Assembly (NCBI GenBank): GCA_027323445.1
Contig: DAHWBS010000008.1
Location: 1-44,552, forward strand
Direction: 5' to 3'
Origin: Leptospirillum sp.
Lineage (GTDB): Bacteria; Nitrospirota; Leptospirillia; Leptospirillales; Leptospirillaceae
Length of the DNA: 44,552 nucleotides
The notes beneath the pieces are model-generated. The model did no database searches. It was not told the DNA's origin and saw nothing but the letters and a program-made list of their open reading frames with translations. Below are positions 39,144 to 44,552 of this stretch, piece by piece. The position numbers and the translations under genes were made by a program. Numbering within the stretch: the first letter of the stretch is position 1; each line of letters opens with the position of its first letter.

Positions 39144-40160
39144 ATGGATCAGGGAGACAAATCCACCATCCGCACCAAAACACCAACGGAAATCATTCTG
39201 GCAACACCAGGACTTTCCCCTGAACTCAAACAGAAACTTCTCCCGATCATCTCCGCCCTGACCAGAGGCGGGAAAATCATGTCCTCCCTCATCGCAAGGG
39301 GACCTCTTCTTGGCATAACCGGCTCCGCCGGAAAAGAAAACGTCCAGGGCGAAGAGGTTCAGACCCTTGACAGAATAGGACAGGACACGTTCTGCCGGGT
39401 TCTGGAAGAAACCCAAAAAGTCCGGGAACTTCTCTCCGAAGAGGAACCTCTTCCGACCTTTTTCCCGGAATCCGATCCCGATGGGCTTCTGGTCGCCATG
39501 GACCCCCTCGACGGATCCTCAAATATCTCTGTCAATGCTTCGATCGGGTCGATCTTTGCCGTCTTCCGCCGATCGAAAACAACCGGGAAAGAGAATCTGT
39601 TTGGCGGAGACGACAGGGAGCTTGTTGCCGGAGCCTATATTCTCTATAGCGCTTCAACCTCTTTTGTGATGGCCATCGATCAAAAAACCTATCTCTTCAC
39701 AATGGACCCTTCATTTGGAGGAGAGTTTCTCGGAACGGGAGAACCGCTCCACTTTCCGGCGGGCGGGAAGATTTACAGCACAAATGAATCGTATTTTCCG
39801 CTTTGGGAGAAAAGGATCCAGGACTATATTCTCTGGGTCAAGTCAGAAAGACAGCCTGTCATGACAAGCCGTTACATCGGCGCACTCGTGGGGGACCTTC
39901 ACCGAAATCTCCTCAAGGGCGGAATCTATCTCTACCCGGCGGAAGGAGTTCCGGGAAAAGGACACGGAAAGCTCCGTCTTCTCTATGAAGCTTATCCCAT
40001 GGCCCTGATCTGCCAGTTCGCCGGAGGGATCGCCACCGACGGAATCAGGAGCATTCTGTCGATCAAGCCGGGATCCGACCTGCATGCAAGGGTCCCGCTC
40101 ATAGCCGGACCGATGGATCTGGTTTCGGAATTTCACAAAAAAACAGGGAACCCGCTCTGA
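39144..40160 (+). CDS. fbp: class 1 fructose-1,6-bisphosphatase
   Basis: DPLDGSSNISVNASIGSIFAVFR, YIGALVGDLHRNLLKGGIYLYPA, RLLYEAYPMALI. Confidence 0.97.
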   Translation: MDQGDKSTIRTKTPTEIILATPGLSPELKQKLLPIISALTRGGKIMSSLIARGPLLGITGSAGKENVQGEEVQTLDRIGQDTFCRVLEETQKVRELLSEEEPLPTFFPESDPDGLLVAMDPLDGSSNISVNASIGSIFAVFRRSKTTGKENLFGGDDRELVAGAYILYSASTSFVMAIDQKTYLFTMDPSFGGEFLGTGEPLHFPAGGKIYSTNESYFPLWEKRIQDYILWVKSERQPVMTSRYIGALVGDLHRNLLKGGIYLYPAEGVPGKGHGKLRLLYEAYPMALICQFAGGIATDGIRSILSIKPGSDLHARVPLIAGPMDLVSEFHKKTGNPL

Positions 40161-40164
40161 TCAC

Positions 40165-40848
40165 TCAGAGATGGATACCAAGAGTAACGGGAACAAAAAA
40201 GAACGGATTGCCTCCCTGGGACAATCCGCCCGGGGAAAACAGCGTGACATAGTCGACCTCAACCTCCACAAAAGAAATATTCACCCCAAGCCCCACATCA
40301 AGATAGGCTGAGGAGGCCGTCCCCGAGAATGCGTTTGTAACGCCAAGACCGCTCAGAGCTCCTCCTCCGTCAATCGCCAGATAGAGGTAGCATGTCTGAC
40401 TGCCCAGAAGTTTCAGAACGGTTCCGAGGGTCACCTCACCGACCTGAAAGGATCTCCTCCCGATTTGCCCGGGAAAGTCCTCAATGCCCAGCATCAGACG
40501 AAAGCCTATGTCCTGATTGATCCAGCTGTTGACAGAAAATCCCCCCTCATAGCCATTGCGGACAAAGGAATCGATTCTGGGACTCTCTGGAGAAACCGCT
40601 ACACCGAAAATATCATTGAGCGTTGGAACAGTGATTCCGCCATAAAGAGTCACACCTACTCCATTGAAAGAGGGAGAGCTATCTGCTGAAGGAGGTGGAG
40701 GGCAGGCATCAGTGATCCATTGCCAGCTCGTCGTGGGAGGATACCCCACCTCCTCGTCGGCCAATGGATCACAGCCGTCTCCATAAGCTCCGGAAGCTCC
40801 TCCGTATAGCAACAGGAAACAGACCATGAAGAAGGTGGCAACCCGCAT
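40165..40848 (-). CDS. hypothetical secreted / outer-membrane beta-barrel-like protein
   Basis: Signal peptide MRVATFFMVCFLLLYGGASGAYGD; alternating pattern, aromatic residues and Gly in the C-terminal half; ORF track start 40974. Confidence 0.6.
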   Translation of the reverse strand: MRVATFFMVCFLLLYGGASGAYGDGCDPLADEEVGYPPTTSWQWITDACPPPPSADSSPSFNGVGVTLYGGITVPTLNDIFGVAVSPESPRIDSFVRNGYEGGFSVNSWINQDIGFRLMLGIEDFPGQIGRRSFQVGEVTLGTVLKLLGSQTCYLYLAIDGGGALSGLGVTNAFSGTASSAYLDVGLGVNISFVEVEVDYVTLFSPGGLSQGGNPFFFVPVTLGIHL

Positions 40849-41071
40849 GAACTCTCCAAAACCTAAGCGCTTTGTGATGATTGCCCCCTTTTGGACTACG
40901 GACCAGGAAGGGGAGTGCGAGGACAGGATCCGCAGAAAAACTTCAGGAAAGAGGGTGATTTCCTGTTTTGTCATCTGATCTTGATTATCAAGTCATAATG
41001 GTGTGAGAATCTGATGTTGACAGAAGACGAAAAATCATCCTGCGGATAGTCCGCAGTTCAAGGAGAACAAA

Positions 41072-41269
41072 ATGTCAGAAAATCACTCAGCCCATCAAGC
41101 CAATTCTGCTTTACACCCGGTTCAATCCATCATCGTTGAATGCGAACTCTGTGATGCCCCGCAGATCATTCTTTCGGATCGATCCGATGGCGTCATGATC
41201 TGCCGAAGCTGCCGGGAAGAAATTGCCCGGGACGATTTCCACGTATCAGTCGATTCCCGTATCGGCTGA
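41072..41269 (+). CDS. small 4-Cys zinc-ribbon-like protein
   Basis: CELCDAPQIILSDRSDGVMICRSCREEI; SD AAGGAGAA upstream. Confidence 0.65.
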   Translation: MSENHSAHQANSALHPVQSIIVECELCDAPQIILSDRSDGVMICRSCREEIARDDFHVSVDSRIG

Positions 41270-41282
41270 TATCATTCCACCC

Positions 41283-41305
41283 AGTCTGTTTGGCACAAAC
41301 AGACT
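41283..41305. terminator. stem-loop between convergent genes
   Basis: AGTCTGTTT-ggcac-AAACAGACT perfect inverted repeat; no clear T tract. Confidence 0.5.
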
Positions 41306-41321
41306 ATCCATCATGCCCCGA

Positions 41322-42809
41322 TCATGAGTGGAGACGATAAGCCAGAAGCCGCGGACGAGTCATCTCTTCCATGGCATAGGCAACGCCCTCCCACCCTTTC
41401 CCCGACTCCTTCACACCTCCATATGGCCAGTGATCGAGCCGGAATGTCGGGATTTCGTTTACAAGGACCCCCCCCACTTCAATCTCCCCGGCCATCAGGA
41501 TCCCTCTCTCCAGGGAACCGGTCATGATAGCGGCCTGAATACCGAATCGTGAATGATTGACCCTTTTAATGGCTTCGTCTGGGGAATCAAAGGGATTTAC
41601 CGTCACGACCGGTCCAAAAATCTCTTCTTGCTCAATGGGATCATCCGCATCTGTCCCGCTCAGGATAACCGGGTGCAACATAGCCCCTGAGCGTTTCACG
41701 GGAAGAGAAGCAATCGCTCCTCTCGACAGGGCCGACAAGACTTTCTCATGAACCCGCCGGGCATGGGCTTCTGAAATCAGGGGGCCCATCAGCGTTGTTT
41801 GCTCTGCAGGGTCTCCGACTCCACCTTCTTTCTCCATCTTCCGGACCCGATTCACAAAGCTTTCCAGAAACCTGTCGTACCTTGATCGCTCGACCAGAAT
41901 ACGCTGAATCGAGATGCAGACCTGACCGGAGTAGGCAAATGCTCCGGCCATCAGACGGTCGACGAGCCCTTCTTCCTCCGCATCCTTTAAAACGATGACC
42001 GCCGCATTGCCCCCAAGCTCCAGAAGAACCTGCTTTCTGGGAACCCTCTCCCGCAAAGACCAGCCGACCTCCGACGATCCGGTAAACGAAACCACCGGAA
42101 TTTGCGGAGCATCGACCAGCGACAGAGTCTCCGGAATATCACAGGGAACAATAGAAAGGGCTTCTGGAGGAAGTCCAGCCGATAGAAGGATCTTTCCCAG
42201 CGCAAGGGCCGAAAGAGCTCCCTTCGGAGCTGGCTTTACAACGACAGGACAGCCCGAGGCCAAGGCCGGGGCCACTTTATGGGCCAGAAGGTTCAGGGGA
42301 AAGTTGTAGGGCGTAATGGCCAGAACCGGACCGATTGGCACCCTTTCGACCATGCCGGTCATCCGGACTCCCTGTGGAACAATATCCCCAGGAATCAGCT
42401 GATTACCAAAATCCGCCGCCAGCCGTGATGCCAGAAGAAATGTCGTGGCAGCGCGATCAACTTCAAATCGTGCGGCAGAGATCGGTTTGCCGACTTCACA
42501 AACGAGAAGATTCGCAAGGGCTTCACGATTAGCTTCCAGAAGTCTTGCTGTTTCCGAAAGAACAAGAGATCGACGGTGGCGCGTCATCGAACCCATTACC
42601 CTGGAAGCCATTGGAAGCCCTTCCAGAACGAGCTCTATGGTCTGGCTGTCTCCAAGGGCATAGCGCCATGGTCCATGACCATCCGGCCCCGGAATCATGC
42701 CGGTCATCGGAACTCCGATTTCCTGCTTTTGGCCGCTGTCCCATCTACCCCACAAAAGATAGGGGAAATGCCCATCTTTTTTTTCTGGTAAAACCGACAT
42801 CATATTCAC
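41322..42809 (-). CDS. NAD(P)-dependent aldehyde dehydrogenase (possibly GAPN/lactaldehyde-type)
   Basis: ITPYNFPLNLLAHKVAPALASGCPVVVKPA, LELGGNAAVIV, GQVCISIQRILV, EEIFGPVV. Confidence 0.93.
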   Translation of the reverse strand: MNMMSVLPEKKDGHFPYLLWGRWDSGQKQEIGVPMTGMIPGPDGHGPWRYALGDSQTIELVLEGLPMASRVMGSMTRHRRSLVLSETARLLEANREALANLLVCEVGKPISAARFEVDRAATTFLLASRLAADFGNQLIPGDIVPQGVRMTGMVERVPIGPVLAITPYNFPLNLLAHKVAPALASGCPVVVKPAPKGALSALALGKILLSAGLPPEALSIVPCDIPETLSLVDAPQIPVVSFTGSSEVGWSLRERVPRKQVLLELGGNAAVIVLKDAEEEGLVDRLMAGAFAYSGQVCISIQRILVERSRYDRFLESFVNRVRKMEKEGGVGDPAEQTTLMGPLISEAHARRVHEKVLSALSRGAIASLPVKRSGAMLHPVILSGTDADDPIEQEEIFGPVVTVNPFDSPDEAIKRVNHSRFGIQAAIMTGSLERGILMAGEIEVGGVLVNEIPTFRLDHWPYGGVKESGKGWEGVAYAMEEMTRPRLLAYRLHS

Positions 42810-43045
42810 TTCTCCCGATTTTCCGGACCCGAACCATCAAAATGACTCCTCGAAGGGCCCCTGATGATTGTGATAGACTACGCCCGCCAGAAAACTTCTG
42901 CTTCCCACTAAACAAGAATACGCCGAAAAGGATTCTGGTCGCCACTTTGTTCTGTAACTCATACTTCAGGACACAAATACCCTCCTCTTGTTCCCGGCCA
43001 GGAGGGCTCTTACAAAGAGTCAGGATCTATACAGGAGAAACAGGC

Positions 43046-44278
43046 TTGAGACATCAGGTTCGTTTTGTCTGGAACACCAGGAAATGTTCCGTTACCTTGC
43101 GTTCATTCCGTGGATTATTCCAGACCGTCTTTGGGCTTTTCCTTGTCGTATCACTTGCAGCATTTATGGTTCCCGTTCCCAAGGACAACAAACACTTTTT
43201 GACACTTCCCCTGCCACCGGGAAGACATCTTGACGACCATCTGCTCTTCGCCTCAAGAGACGGACAGAGATTTCTCTTCTTTAACCCGGATGGGCCAGCC
43301 GTCCTTCACTTGTTCAAGATTGACCGTCCGATGGGATCACCCTATTTTTTCCATGAACAATGGACCGACCTTCCCATTCCCTCACCGGAAACACTCTCCA
43401 GAATCAGTGCAATGGCCCTTGGAAATCACCTCGCCTACCTGTCGGGACTCAACCCGTCAGGAGAACCGATTCTCAGGGTCCTGAACCTCTCACCCAACCA
43501 GAGGCACATTACAGGGTATACGGATTTCATGCCCAAAAGTGGCCGGACCCCCATCAGGGAGCTGACACTCGACAAAGCAAATGAGACACTCTGGATCACC
43601 TTCAACAACGGAGAAGTCTTAAACGGACACAGTCTCCTTTTGACCCCCGGAACGATTCTTTCTTCCTCACCGCTTGAAGCTCTGACCGAACATCTGCTAA
43701 AAGGGTCTCCCGAGGGTCCCGAAACACTGCCAGCCATTAGAAGAAGTCGCATCCAAAACAATGATTGCCTGTCCTGCAGGCTGTTTATTCTCACACGCGA
43801 GCGGCCGGACGGGAAAACGGTCCCCAACCTTCCGATCAGAACCCCTGTTCCCGTTGACAGCTCGATGGGCATGATTCCTATTGGACTGACCGGGGCTCTT
43901 TTTGCGGGAGATCCGTCGATTGTCTGCCAGATCCCCTCGAGGGAAGTCTCAACGAAGATTGGTCCCTGCCACCAGGTTGATACCGCCACACTTCCGTCAG
44001 ACGGCATCCTTTCAGGAACACGAGAGACCTTTCTTCTCCATTTAAAAAGGAGATCGGACTGGACTCTAGCAACCATCAACCGGACTTATCTTGAAGATGC
44101 CATCTCACACAGACGTCCTCTTGCGAGAGATTTTCCGACCTCCCTGCTCTTGAAAGAGGCCGTCATCAACCGATTTCCCGACAATGCACATCCCATTCCC
44201 GGGTTCTGGGCAACAGACCAAAAAAAGCTGGCCATTTTTGGCCATCGACATCTTTATATTCTTTTCTATGACCGCTAA
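43046..44278 (+). CDS. hypothetical protein with one N-terminal membrane span
   Basis: TTG start 8 nt after SD AGGAG; hydrophobic TVFGLFLVVSLAAFMVP. The longer ORF from 42545 is antisense to the aldehyde dehydrogenase gene. Confidence 0.65.
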   Translation: MRHQVRFVWNTRKCSVTLRSFRGLFQTVFGLFLVVSLAAFMVPVPKDNKHFLTLPLPPGRHLDDHLLFASRDGQRFLFFNPDGPAVLHLFKIDRPMGSPYFFHEQWTDLPIPSPETLSRISAMALGNHLAYLSGLNPSGEPILRVLNLSPNQRHITGYTDFMPKSGRTPIRELTLDKANETLWITFNNGEVLNGHSLLLTPGTILSSSPLEALTEHLLKGSPEGPETLPAIRRSRIQNNDCLSCRLFILTRERPDGKTVPNLPIRTPVPVDSSMGMIPIGLTGALFAGDPSIVCQIPSREVSTKIGPCHQVDTATLPSDGILSGTRETFLLHLKRRSDWTLATINRTYLEDAISHRRPLARDFPTSLLLKEAVINRFPDNAHPIPGFWATDQKKLAIFGHRHLYILFYDR

Positions 44279-44295
44279 AGAGTCAAACCTCCTTC

Positions 44296-44332
44296 AGGAC
44301 AGCTCTTTCCGATCAATAGAAAGGACTGTCCT
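44296..44332 (+). terminator. intrinsic terminator-like hairpin
   Basis: AGGACAGCTCTTTC-n9-GAAAGGACTGTCCT followed by T-rich gtttcgtccttctttttt. Confidence 0.65.
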
Positions 44333-44382
44333 GTTTCGTCCTTCTTTTTTCGCCTGTTGACTTCCTCCCCTCCATAAACAAA

Positions 44383-44470
44383 GAAAACTCCCGACCTCGC
44401 GGTCCAGGCTTCCTGGTTCACAGGGAGTCGCTCCCGTCCCGGCTTTAGGCCGGAACGGGAAGTCTGACAT
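44383..44470 (-). ncRNA. candidate right-end omega-RNA (reRNA) of the TnpB element
   Basis: Minus strand GCCGGGACGGGAGCGACTCCCTGTGAACCAGGAAGCCTGGACCGCGAGGTCGGGAGTTTTC resembles IS605-type right-end GTGAACCAxGAAGCC + terminal hairpin structures. Confidence 0.6.
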
Positions 44471-44552
44471 TCCCTCCGCAGGCACATCCCGCCAGCCCGG
44501 CGGTGAGTATCTTCTTGGACGCATTCATGTCCGGTCGTGGGTCGTCTCGCAC
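44445..44552 (-). mobile_element. tnpB: C-terminal end of an IS200/IS605-family TnpB (OrfB), truncated by the window edge
   Basis: Minus strand VRDDPRPDMNASKKILTAGLAGCACGGNVRLPVPA* matches the typical TnpB C-terminal pattern (NAAxNILxAGLAxxACGxxVR). Confidence 0.8.

Noticed and set aside
42545-43045. N-terminal ~167 aa of the 577-aa ORF 42545..44278
   Set aside because: Antisense to the well-supported aldehyde dehydrogenase gene; a TTG with a good SD at 43046 is a better start
1-44552. CRISPR arrays, phage gene blocks, NRPS/PKS or toxin-antitoxin loci
   Set aside because: No regularly spaced direct repeats, phage structural genes or biosynthetic megagenes were seen

Overview
A 44.5 kb chromosomal window, mostly dense housekeeping genes, probably from an acidophilic iron-oxidising Nitrospirota such as Leptospirillum (lineage is inferred from gene content and was not tested). 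Main blocks: (1) gpmA, a PuuD-like membrane protein, a DoxD/DoxA-type thiosulfate:quinone oxidoreductase, and a DEAD-box helicase with a structured leader. (2) murI-nagZ-rdgB-rph on the minus strand. (3) A short decayed accessory patch (~9.5-10.2 kb) with an HsdM-like remnant. (4) An ABC-F ATPase, DHH phosphoesterase, Hsp20, pseudouridine synthase and lytic transglycosylase. (5) An extended macromolecular-synthesis cluster on the minus strand: rpsU-yqeY-dnaG-rpoD-tRNA(CAU)-zinc-ribbon protein-rnhA-rnpB-HD hydrolase. (6) A rho-rpmE-prfA-prmC-murA-hisGDCBHAF-hisIE-HIT block on the minus strand. (7) Cytochrome c, HDAC-like protein, fbp, aldehyde dehydrogenase and several hypothetical genes. (8) At the right edge, the C-terminus and right end of an IS200/IS605-type TnpB element with a candidate omega-RNA. 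I did not find a convincing entirely new multi-gene system. The best leads are: dnaG has no ATG/GTG/TTG start upstream of its conserved N-terminus and lies in frame with the upstream yqeY stop codon; the TnpB/omega-RNA end; structured leaders upstream of the helicase and TQO genes; two unannotated 30-40 aa membrane-protein ORFs; a duplicated stem-loop inside RNase P RNA; and the decayed restriction-modification remnant.
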